From Syntrophomonadaceae bacterium (lineage in GTDB: Bacteria > Bacillota > Dethiobacteria > DTU022), in assembly GCA_007129055.1 (NCBI GenBank), contig SKWE01000079.1, positions 1 through 5,292 of the forward strand: a DNA stretch of 5,292 bases. The letters are read 5' to 3'. The position numbers and the translations under genes were made by a program. Shown here in pieces: positions 1 to 5,292 of the stretch; position 1 is the stretch's first letter, and every line of letters begins with the position of its first letter. The notes under the pieces were generated by a model. That model was not told the origin of the DNA. It searched no databases and saw nothing but the letters and a program-made list of their open reading frames with translations.

Positions 1-1717
1 CAGAAGGCGGTTTATAAGTGAACAGTTCTTTCTTCTTGAATAAAAGATAAAATCCTGCACCCAGTGAAAGACCAATGGCTATCCCTAATAAATCCGGGGT
101 ATACCAGACCCCTGTATTGGCCAGGTAGTCAAGTTTATATGCAGAGTAAGTAAATGAACTACCCATTGGGGCTATTACATTTTGCAGCATAAATGGTGAA
201 AAAAGACCGAGAAAGCTAATTACGGCGATGAAGGAAAGTGCTACCAGGCGTTCCGCCCAGGTTTCGCCTCGACCGTCTTTTTGAAGCTTCATGTCAAGTT
301 CAGCCGGTCGTTCTCCAAAAAAAATATTTATAAACAGCTTGGCAATATAACATACTGTCAAGCCGCTGGTCAGCATGAATAATTTTTCAGCTATCCATAA
401 ATCGGGCAGATAATGAACTTCATAAGCATATACTATGGCATGGTGAAGTAGGGTTTTACTGACATAACCGTTAAACCCGGGAATTCCCATAATTCCGGCG
501 GCGCAAACGGCAAAAGCAGCAAAAGTAAAGGGAAACTTTCTCCACAAACCGCCCAAATGATCCAGGTTTTTTTCATGAAGGCGGGCATAAATCACCCCGA
601 ACAACATAAACATCCCGGCTTTAAAAAAAGCATGATTTATAATATGGTATGAGAAGCCTCCGAAGCCCATGGGGCCCTCAAAACCAAGGTAGGCTGCCGA
701 TCCAACCCCCATCAGTATGTAGCCCATCTGACTGATACTGCTATACGCCAGTAAACGTTTGGCATTATTTTGGACAACAGCCATCAGGGCAGCAAATAAC
801 ATGGTCACAATACTGATCCATATTATTATGTGCCCGAAATTCTGGGTGTAATACCAAAGGCTGCTTTCTGCCGCTTCCATTGACGGAGTGTAAAGCATTG
901 TTGATACACGGATAATCCCATATGCGCCGGTTTTAATCATGATCCCTGAAAGCAGGGCGCTGGCCGGAGAAGGCGCTACCGGGTGGGCCTGGGGAAGCCA
1001 GATATGCAGGGGTACCATTCCAGCTTTTACTCCAAAGCCCATAATCATCAGAACAGCTATCACAACTGATAAGTTGCCCAGGTTTACTATTTCCTCTAAG
1101 AGTGGAGCTATGGCAACCGTTCCTATATTGTTATTCAGTAATATAATTCCACTTAACAGGGCCAGCCCGCCAATTACCCCAAGATAAAGATAGTTTCCAC
1201 CGGCAAACATTGCTTCCTTCGTCTGCGCATGAACAACCAGGGCATAGGCCGCCAAAGTCATCAGCTCAAAGAAAAGGAAGAGACTTAAGAAATCCCCGCT
1301 CAGAAAAACTCCGATGCATCCGCCAAGTGATAGGATCAGGAAAACATAATACCGGGTCTGTTTATCTTCATAGTGCATGTAGGGAACTGAAGCCAGGGTG
1401 GCCAAAAACCAGATTATTGAGGTAAAAAGGGCAAATACACTACCTGTCATATCAACCCTTAAACTCATATCGACACCGGCCAGGGCCGGTAAGCTGAAGA
1501 AAACTGTATACCCATTAATAGTAATGGAAAACAAAAAGACGGTTAAAATAAGTGTAATGGCAGTTATGGCAACAGCCAGAACATTTCGTGCTGCTGTAAA
1601 ATTCAGGCCAACCAAACCAACTGCTATAGAACCAAGGATAGGGATAATAATAATGAGTAGGGGCAAAATACTTATCATAATCTTATCATTGATCTCTATT
1701 GCGAATAATTCTGCCAT
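1..1717 (-). CDS. Proton-conducting antiporter-like membrane subunit (complex I subunit 5 / MnhD / HyfB superfamily), C-terminus cut by window
   Basis: Reading the - strand from ATG at 1717-1715 gives 572 codons with no stop before the window edge, so the start is inside and the C-terminus is outside. A ribosome site AAGAGGT (about 1724-1730) lies 7 nt upstream of the ATG. The protein is almost entirely hydrophobic helices. It has the hallmarks of the Proton_antipo_M family: Glu151 in helix 5 (LFLFFELMTLAAYAL), Lys231 in GFGVKAGMVPLHIWLPQAH, the PVAPSPASALLSG loop (246-258) followed by Lys262, the NNAKRLLAYSSISQMGYI segment (317-334), Lys366 in NHAFFKAGMF and the GIPGFNGYVSK motif (411-421). 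In this family these Glu and Lys residues form the proton path. It is divergent from the mnhBCDEFG operon and may be the large partner subunit that the operon lacks. It could equally belong to a hydrogenase-4-like or other complex I-related assembly. The family is certain; the subunit name is not, because the C-terminal part that would separate MrpA (longer, with DUF4040-like and MrpB-like extensions) from HyfB or NuoL is not visible. Confidence 0.93.
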   Translation of the reverse strand, partial: MAELFAIEINDKIMISILPLLIIIIPILGSIAVGLVGLNFTAARNVLAVAITAITLILTVFLFSITINGYTVFFSLPALAGVDMSLRVDMTGSVFALFTSIIWFLATLASVPYMHYEDKQTRYYVFLILSLGGCIGVFLSGDFLSLFLFFELMTLAAYALVVHAQTKEAMFAGGNYLYLGVIGGLALLSGIILLNNNIGTVAIAPLLEEIVNLGNLSVVIAVLMIMGFGVKAGMVPLHIWLPQAHPVAPSPASALLSGIMIKTGAYGIIRVSTMLYTPSMEAAESSLWYYTQNFGHIIIWISIVTMLFAALMAVVQNNAKRLLAYSSISQMGYILMGVGSAAYLGFEGPMGFGGFSYHIINHAFFKAGMFMLFGVIYARLHEKNLDHLGGLWRKFPFTFAAFAVCAAGIMGIPGFNGYVSKTLLHHAIVYAYEVHYLPDLWIAEKLFMLTSGLTVCYIAKLFINIFFGERPAELDMKLQKDGRGETWAERLVALSFIAVISFLGLFSPFMLQNVIAPMGSSFTYSAYKLDYLANTGVWYTPDLLGIAIGLSLGAGFYLLFKKKELFTYKPPS

Positions 1718-1841
1718 TATTTAACCTCTTTTGGTTATATAAAACAATCAAAACTCTTAATTCGCGCTAGTAGTTTAAATTCCTTCTTTTTTGGCCATAA
1801 TTCGTTTAAATAATTACAGATAAAAATTAATTAAAAACAAC

Positions 1842-1870
1842 TTGACAGAAATCATAAAATGATAAAAAAT
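1842..1870 (+). promoter_or_regulatory. Candidate sigma-A/sigma-70 promoter for the mnh operon
   Basis: A perfect TTGACA -35 hexamer occupies 1842-1847. At 17-bp spacing the -10 would be AAAAAT (1865-1870). At 15 bp it would be TAAAAA (1863-1868). Each matches TATAAT at only four of six positions, so the -10 is weak. The 30 bp upstream are nearly all A/T, including short A-tracts, which could act as an UP element. Orientation and position fit transcription of the leader ORF and mnhB. This is a sequence-only prediction. Confidence 0.45.
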
Positions 1871-1883
1871 AGAGAGGTGATGA

Positions 1884-1961
1884 ATGGGGTTTTTTTGTGC
1901 CAATCAGCAGAATATAGGTTGTAAAAGCATATTTTTTTTGTTCACAATTGTGAATATTTGA
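1884..1961 (+). CDS. Possible 25-aa leader peptide ORF upstream of mnhB
   Basis: ATG at 1884 is preceded by AGAGAGG (1871-1877) at 6-nt spacing, a good ribosome site just downstream of the candidate promoter. The ORF encodes 25 residues (begins MGFFCANQQN, then a hydrophobic SIFFLFTIV stretch, ends VNI) and stops at TGA 1959-1961. The palindrome 1941-1954 lies inside its 3' end. I recognise no family. An overlapping alternative, ATG at 1880, gives only 14 codons and has tighter spacing. The ORF could be a translated leader or a small membrane peptide. It could also be chance: the ribosome site is the only positive evidence, and the AT-rich composition favours Phe/Ile codons anyway. Confidence 0.25.
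   Translation: MGFFCANQQNIGCKSIFFLFTIVNI
1941..1954. promoter_or_regulatory. Perfect 14-bp palindrome, candidate operator
   Basis: TTCACAATTGTGAA is identical to its reverse complement over all 14 bases, and the symmetry ends at both flanks (G at 1940, T at 1955). It lies about 85 bp upstream of the mnhB start and about 70 bp downstream of the candidate -10, inside the putative transcript. A dimeric repressor bound here could block transcription of the mnh operon. With no loop it is a poor RNA hairpin, so a DNA operator is the more natural reading. The regulator is not identified. Confidence 0.4.
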
Positions 1962-2023
1962 ACTTGCTAAATTTTCTGATCGTTTTGGATTATCTAATTT
2001 TTACGGTTTTGGCACACTCCAGG

Positions 2024-2031
2024 AAGGAGGA
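2024..2031 (+). promoter_or_regulatory. Ribosome binding site that fixes the mnhB start at GTG 2039
   Basis: AAGGAGGA, with GGAGG at 2026-2030, is followed by 8 nt and then GTG at 2039. The same 8-nt spacing recurs for mnhC, mnhD, mnhE and mnhG. The longer in-frame TTG start at 1958 has no such site. Confidence 0.85.
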
Positions 2032-2038
2032 AATACAA

Positions 2039-2434
2039 GTGCATGATTATGCGACAAGGGTAGTTTTCAGGTACATGCTCCTCTTTGTTATTCTTTACGG
2101 TGTTTATGTTATTATGCATGGCCACATTTCACCGGGCGGAGGTTTCTCCGGGGGAATGATTATCGGCCTTGGCCTTCTTCTATACATATTAATTTTTGGC
2201 CAGCTATGGAATGTCAGTTTCAGGGGAATGATCCTTGACTCGGCTATTATATTCGTCGGCATTGGTGGGATCTTAGAAGTGCTGAAATTTATCATCCCTT
2301 ATGAGCACGGACCAGTTGGGGTTCCCGGAACCCTATTCAGCGTCGGTATTATCTCGGTATCAAACTTTGGTATCGGCATCCTGGTGGCCAGCACGATTCT
2401 TGGCGTTTATTTCATGATCAGCGAGGAGGCGTAA
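2039..2434 (+). CDS. mnhB: Na+/H+ antiporter subunit MnhB (MrpB)
   Basis: This is a small membrane subunit of the Mrp/Mnh cation/proton antiporter complex, of 131 residues from GTG 2039, close to the usual size of about 140. The family signature HGHISPGGGFSGG (residues 27-39) follows the first helix. Four hydrophobic helices are visible, at roughly 8-26, 38-54, 66-85 and 99-127, the last joined by a glycine-rich segment. The C-terminus is short and acidic (SEEA). MrpB is needed for complex assembly and activity; its own catalytic part is not established. The frame stays open upstream to TTG 1958 (27 more residues), but that extension is not MrpB-like and has no ribosome site. It is the first gene of the operon, and its stop is 3 nt before mnhC. 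The gene that usually precedes it, mrpA, is absent here. Confidence 0.93.
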   Translation: MHDYATRVVFRYMLLFVILYGVYVIMHGHISPGGGFSGGMIIGLGLLLYILIFGQLWNVSFRGMILDSAIIFVGIGGILEVLKFIIPYEHGPVGVPGTLFSVGIISVSNFGIGILVASTILGVYFMISEEA

Positions 2435-2437
2435 ACT

Positions 2438-2797
2438 TTGGACCTGCAGATGGTTATATTAAACTTTCCCTACTTTGTATCGATTATCTTGTTCTCAATG
2501 GGTACACTAATCGTCCTCACCCAGCCAAACCTCGTAAAAAAAGTAATTGGGATAAATATAATGGAAACTTCTATTTTCCTTTTTTTCATTGCAGTAGGTA
2601 ACGCCCACGGTGGAGTCCCCCCTATCTTTGATGCAAACACACCTCATGTATTGTATGTTAACCCGCTGCCTTCAGTCATGATGTTAACAGGAATTGTAGT
2701 AAGTTTTAGTGTAACAGCATTTGCCCTGGCCCTGATAGTAAAACTATATATATACTACGGAACTATAAGCGCACCAAACTTTATGAAATTAAAATAG
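2438..2797 (+). CDS. mnhC: Na+/H+ antiporter subunit MnhC (MrpC, NuoK-like)
   Basis: A 119-residue membrane protein of three helices (about 9-28, 36-54 and 81-104), homologous to complex I subunit NuoK. It starts at TTG 2438, with AGGAGG (2424-2429) 8 nt upstream, inside the end of mnhB. Family features are KKVIGINIME at the second helix, the GGVPPI loop (58-63) and NPLPSVMMLTGIVV (75-88), which corresponds to the common NPLPQALVLTAIVI motif. In place of the usual Gln-Ala it has Ser-Val. Glu43 lies in helix 2, about one turn from the place where NuoK has its conserved Glu. In the complex this subunit sits beside MrpD and MrpA and is expected to contribute to the proton or cation path. A cytoplasmic tail rich in Lys and Tyr ends the protein. 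Confidence 0.93.
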   Translation: MDLQMVILNFPYFVSIILFSMGTLIVLTQPNLVKKVIGINIMETSIFLFFIAVGNAHGGVPPIFDANTPHVLYVNPLPSVMMLTGIVVSFSVTAFALALIVKLYIYYGTISAPNFMKLK

Positions 2798-2811
2798 AGG
2801 TGACTCTTTAA

Positions 2812-4323
2812 ATGGATGTAACAATCTCAAAACTACCTTTTTACTGCGTGATTATCCCGCTTATAGCCTCTTTTTGTATGCCTGTTCTCGCACGCTGGAA
2901 AAAAGAGTTTTGTGCTCCACTGGCGACATTAGCTACCGCTGCAGTTTTTACTCTTACCCTTATAATAGGTTACCAGGTAATTACAGATGGCCCGCTTGCC
3001 TACCATGTTTCAGGTTGGTCACCTCCCTGGGGTATTGAAATTGTAGTCGAGTCTTTATCCAGCCTGATGATATCCCTCATTTCAGGAATCTGCCTGGTCA
3101 TCCTGGTTTATAGTTTTGTAGCCGTAAAATTTGAGCTGGAGAGAATTGTTACCGGCTGGTATTATACAGCTTTTCTTTTATGCCTTTCCGGAATGATAGG
3201 TCTTGTTATATCGAACGATATTTTTAACATGTATGTGCTGATAGAAATTACCGGCATCAGCGCCTGTGCCCTGGTTACCGCTAAGGGAACCAGGATGGCC
3301 ACCGAAGCTGCGCTTAAATATTTACTTTTAGCCACGATCGGTTCCGGATTTATTCTTTTTGGCATTGGATTTATCTACATGATAACCGGGCACCTGAACA
3401 TCACCTTTATTGCAATTGAACTGGCCCAGGTTAAAGACACCTACCCAATTATCATCTGGACGACATTAAGCTTTTTTGTTGTAGGTTTCGGGGTAAAGGC
3501 CGCCCTATTCCCCCTGCATTTATGGCTGCCTGATGCCCACTCATCTGCTCCTTCACCTTCCAGCGCTGTTCTTTCAAGCCTGGTAGTAAAAGTTTACATT
3601 ATTGCTTTCCTGAAAATATTATTTATAGCGTTCGGCCTCGAAATTTTTCATGAAACCTTTATCCGGCATTTGATCATTGTTTTGGCAGTTATTGCTATGC
3701 TTTCCGGTTCTTTCTTTGCTTTCGTGCAAATTGAACTTAAAAGGCGACTGGCTTATTCTACTGTTGCCCAAATTGGCTACATTTTCCTGGGCATTGGCCT
3801 TGGGACTCCATGGGGGCTTGCAGCAGGTATGCTGCATATCGTAGTCCATGCTTTTATGAAAACCTGCCTCTTCCTCTGCGCAGGGGCAATTGCCTACCAG
3901 ACCGGCCGTAAACAGGTTAATGAATTTGCCGGTATGGGTTACAAAATGCCTATAACCATGGGGGCTTTTACAATTGCCTCGTTCTCCATGGTAGGCATCC
4001 CTTTATTTGGCGGCTTTATCAGCAAGTACGGGCTTGCCCTGGGTAGCCTTGAGGCTGGTCTTCCTTCCATAATCCTGGTGATCATTCTTAGTGGACTTTT
4101 AAATGCCACATACTATTTCCCAATTATCGGGCAGGCCTACTTTTCACAGGACGATCATACAGGGCATAGTGCAGAACAAGGGCCAAATAAATTCCAGAAA
4201 GATCAGCTGCCGATCAGCATGCTTGCACCGATTGTAATAGTTGCACTGGGGATTATTTACCTGGGCATTTTCCCGGGCACCGCCCTGAATTTTATTAACC
4301 AGACTATAGCTACCTTGCTTTAA
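2812..4323 (+). CDS. mnhD: Na+/H+ antiporter subunit MnhD (MrpD), antiporter-like large subunit
   Basis: A 503-residue polytopic membrane protein, the normal MrpD length, with about 14 helices. It is an ion-translocating subunit of the Mrp complex and homologous to NuoM/NuoN. The start ATG 2812 follows AGAGGTGA (2796-2803), which overlaps the mnhC stop. Key residues visible are Glu145 in helix 5 (NMYVLIEITGISACALV), Lys229 in GFGVKAALFPLHLWLPDAH, the SSAPSPSSAVLSS loop (244-256) followed by Lys260, the LKRRLAYSTVAQIGYIFLG segment (309-327), His346 and Lys350 in VHAFMKTCLF, and the GIPLFGGFISK motif (395-405). The helix 5 Glu and the helix 7 Lys are the pair required for activity in studied MrpD proteins. 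A hydrophilic loop around 445-465 (DDHTGHSAEQ) precedes the last helix. All catalytic positions are intact, so an active pump subunit is expected. Confidence 0.96.
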   Translation: MDVTISKLPFYCVIIPLIASFCMPVLARWKKEFCAPLATLATAAVFTLTLIIGYQVITDGPLAYHVSGWSPPWGIEIVVESLSSLMISLISGICLVILVYSFVAVKFELERIVTGWYYTAFLLCLSGMIGLVISNDIFNMYVLIEITGISACALVTAKGTRMATEAALKYLLLATIGSGFILFGIGFIYMITGHLNITFIAIELAQVKDTYPIIIWTTLSFFVVGFGVKAALFPLHLWLPDAHSSAPSPSSAVLSSLVVKVYIIAFLKILFIAFGLEIFHETFIRHLIIVLAVIAMLSGSFFAFVQIELKRRLAYSTVAQIGYIFLGIGLGTPWGLAAGMLHIVVHAFMKTCLFLCAGAIAYQTGRKQVNEFAGMGYKMPITMGAFTIASFSMVGIPLFGGFISKYGLALGSLEAGLPSIILVIILSGLLNATYYFPIIGQAYFSQDDHTGHSAEQGPNKFQKDQLPISMLAPIVIVALGIIYLGIFPGTALNFINQTIATLL

Positions 4324-4339
4324 AATAACCGTAACCGGC

Positions 4340-4349
4340 AGGAGGTGAT
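4340..4349 (+). promoter_or_regulatory. Ribosome binding site that fixes the mnhE start at GTG 4354
   Basis: AGGAGGTGAT is a near-perfect anti-16S match. It is followed by GTG 4354, 8 nt after the AGGAGG core. The longer ORF would begin at GTG 4345, inside this site, so that start is very unlikely. Confidence 0.85.
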
Positions 4350-4353
4350 TGAT

Positions 4354-4866
4354 GTGCTAACCAGAGTTAAAGGCGACCCAATGGGTTCTTTCTTCATATT
4401 CTGCCTTTTAATGGTTTTCTGGCTATTAATATCGGCCAGTGCAGACTGGCAGCACATCCTGGTAGGGGCAATATTCAGCACAATACTCACTGTTTTCTGG
4501 AGCAACCTGACAATTGCTGGTGAATTCAGAACCGAGTTTACCCTGAAACAGTTCTATCTACTGATTAAATATTTCATAGCACTGATCATTGAAATCGTAC
4601 TTGCAAATATAACTGTTGCCATAATCGTTCTTAACCCGCGCCTGCCTATATCACCCGGTATGGTTATTATGCGCTGTGACCTGGAAAGAAGTCTGGTTCG
4701 TGTTTTATATGTTAACTCTATCACGCTTTGCCCTGGAACGATCACTGTAGAGCTTGAAGATAACCTGCTTATTGTTCATGCCTTTACAAGGCATTATGGT
4801 GAAGACCAGGAAAATTCGGCCCAGTATCGCAGACTCTTAGAGTTGGAGGGTGTTTATAAAAAATGA
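4354..4866 (+). CDS. mnhE: Na+/H+ antiporter subunit MnhE (MrpE)
   Basis: A 170-residue subunit from GTG 4354, slightly longer than the typical 160. Two or three N-terminal helices (about 11-29, 36-52 and 67-93) are followed by a cytoplasmic domain. Signatures are the WLLISASADWQHILVG segment (23-38) and the NSITLCPGTITVELEDNLLIVH region (121-142), which is the conserved hallmark of MrpE. The protein ends in a charged tail with several Glu, Arg and Lys. MrpE belongs to the Mrp complex and is needed for full antiport in some species but is partly dispensable in others. The start follows mnhD by 30 nt, and the stop TGA (4864-4866) overlaps the mnhF ATG in an ATGA arrangement, which suggests translational coupling. 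Confidence 0.93.
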   Translation: MLTRVKGDPMGSFFIFCLLMVFWLLISASADWQHILVGAIFSTILTVFWSNLTIAGEFRTEFTLKQFYLLIKYFIALIIEIVLANITVAIIVLNPRLPISPGMVIMRCDLERSLVRVLYVNSITLCPGTITVELEDNLLIVHAFTRHYGEDQENSAQYRRLLELEGVYKK

Positions 4867-5129
4867 TAGACACTATTCTTTATAGTATTGTTGTCGGTTT
4901 GATAATAATTTCAATTATTTGCATTGTCCGGGCTTATTCCGGGCCAACAGTCCTTGATCGAGTTGTGGCTATGAATGTGATTACCACAAACGTGGTTATG
5001 ATAATTTTGATTTTTGCTTACATAGACCGGAGTTTCTACTACATTGATGTGGCCTTTGTATTTGTACTTGGGGCTTTTATCGGCACGCTCTGTATTCTAA
5101 AGCTCCTGAGAGAAGGACACATAATTTGA
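4863..5129 (+). CDS. mnhF: Na+/H+ antiporter subunit MnhF (MrpF)
   Basis: An 88-residue protein with three helices (about 4-22, 36-53 and 61-82), the usual MrpF length. The family motif VRAYSGPTVLDRVVAMN (22-38), with Asp32, follows helix 1. The third helix begins YIDVAFVFVLGAFIGT, with Asp62. These acidic positions are conserved in MrpF and have been linked to cation handling. The ATG overlaps the mnhE stop. A GGAGGG (4845-4850) lies 12 nt upstream, longer than the other spacings, so initiation probably relies partly on ribosomes finishing mnhE. Confidence 0.94.
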   Translation: MIDTILYSIVVGLIIISIICIVRAYSGPTVLDRVVAMNVITTNVVMIILIFAYIDRSFYYIDVAFVFVLGAFIGTLCILKLLREGHII

Positions 5130-5132
5130 TTA

Positions 5133-5150
5133 AAGGCTGCTAAAAGCCTT
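5133..5150 (+). other. Small hairpin between mnhF and mnhG
   Basis: AAGGCT (5133-5138) pairs perfectly with AGCCTT (5145-5150) across a 6-nt loop. Two more pairs are possible beyond one mismatch. No U-run follows, so it is not an intrinsic terminator. In the mRNA it lies just upstream of the mnhG ribosome site and could affect stability or translation. Confidence 0.4.
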
Positions 5151-5167
5151 AAACCGGGGTGAATATA

Positions 5168-5292
5168 TTGGTACTAGAGTATATTGCGATTGTATTTTTA
5201 TTCGGCGGTTTTTTCTTTCTGTTTGTTGGCGTTGTCGGCCTGTTGAGGCTGCCCGATGTCTATACGCGTATGCATGCCATGGGTAAGTGCGA
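5168..5292 (+). CDS. mnhG: Na+/H+ antiporter subunit MnhG (MrpG), C-terminus cut by window
   Basis: The first 41 codons of MrpG are present. The first helix (about 4-24) leads into GVVGLLRLPDVYTRMHAMGK (21-40), the strongest MrpG signature (R-L-P-D-x-Y-x-R-x-H-A). The start is TTG 5168 with GGGGTGA (5156-5162). Its GGGG core lies 8 nt upstream, matching the spacing of the other genes in the operon. An in-frame GTG at 5159 lies inside that site and is less likely. The gap from mnhF is 38 nt, the largest in the operon. MrpG is a small three-helix subunit that packs with MrpE and MrpF in the complex. The frame is open to the window end. Confidence 0.9.
   Translation, partial: MVLEYIAIVFLFGGFFFLFVGVVGLLRLPDVYTRMHAMGKC

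Larger units (their letters stand above)
1718..2038. other. AT-rich divergent intergenic / leader region
   Basis: This 321-bp stretch separates the two divergent transcription units and contains no convincing conserved gene. It holds a TTGACA -35-like hexamer, an A/T-rich block just upstream of it that includes the 8-bp palindrome TTAATTAA (1827-1834), a short ORF with a ribosome site (1884-1961), a T-run (1932-1939), a perfect 14-bp palindrome (1941-1954) and the mnhB ribosome site. The in-frame extension of mnhB upstream to TTG 1958 has no ribosome site of its own. I looked on the - strand for a promoter for the divergent gene. A TATAAC hexamer near 1734-1739 has no acceptable -35 and lies too close to the ribosome site, so I make no call there. 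Confidence 0.75.

Noticed and set aside
939..1724. Three + strand open frames (939-1187, 1210-1425, 1398-1724)
   Set aside because: They lie antisense to the well-supported antiporter-like gene on the - strand, lack recognisable domains, and their products look like translations of a shadow frame.
1895..1945. Transcription attenuator or terminator at the T-run 1932-1939
   Set aside because: No stable GC-containing stem precedes the T-run, so an intrinsic terminator is not supported.
1941..1954. The palindrome as a Rex or CRP/FNR binding site
   Set aside because: Those sites read TTGTGA-spacer-TCACAA. Here the half-sites are in the opposite order with no spacer, so assigning either regulator would be unsupported.
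1884..2041. Frameshifted remnant of mrpA or a DUF4040 gene upstream of mnhB
   Set aside because: Neither the short ORF nor the extended mnhB frame shows MrpA C-terminal motifs. The hydrophobic residues can be explained by AT-rich sequence.
2104..4745. Several - strand frames of 61-76 codons opposite mnhB, mnhD and mnhE
   Set aside because: Each lies wholly or almost wholly inside a conserved mnh gene on the other strand and shows no family motif or membrane pattern of its own.
1..5292. RNA genes, CRISPR arrays, insertion sequences or attachment sites
   Set aside because: I saw no tRNA- or rRNA-like segments, regular repeat-spacer units, transposase motifs or terminal inverted repeats on either strand.

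Overview
The window carries most of an Mrp/Mnh-type multisubunit cation/proton antiporter operon on the + strand. A large, divergently transcribed gene for a proton-conducting membrane subunit of the complex I / Mrp / hydrogenase-4 superfamily lies on the - strand. The strong AGGAGG-type ribosome sites with a regular 8-nt spacing, the frequent GTG and TTG starts and the moderately AT-rich DNA suggest a Bacillota (Clostridia-like) bacterium. That placement is an inference from style; no marker gene fixes the taxon.

Layout. Positions 1717 down to 1 (- strand) encode at least 572 residues of a 14-helix-type antiporter-like protein whose C-terminus lies outside the window. Positions 1718-2038 are an AT-rich divergent intergenic region. 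It holds a TTGACA -35 element, a possible 25-codon leader ORF with a good ribosome site, and a perfect 14-bp palindrome. From 2039 onward come mnhB, mnhC, mnhD, mnhE, mnhF and the first 41 codons of mnhG, all on the + strand. They are tightly packed (gaps of 3, 14 and 30 nt, a 4-nt overlap, then 38 nt) and are probably one transcript.

How the genes work together. In characterised Mrp systems all the subunits form one membrane complex that exchanges cytoplasmic Na+ (or K+/Li+) for external H+. MrpA and MrpD are the two large antiporter-like subunits, and B, C, E, F and G are small partners. Here D and the small subunits are present in the usual B-C-D-E-F-G order, but no mrpA precedes mnhB. The divergent gene encodes a second large antiporter-like protein that keeps the key membrane Glu and Lys residues, so it could supply the missing large subunit or belong to a related but separate complex. 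The window cannot decide this, because both ends are cut.

The main points to look at are the split, mrpA-less architecture, the palindrome plus leader ORF ahead of mnhB, and the start-site corrections for mnhB and mnhE. Nothing here by itself shows a wholly new system.
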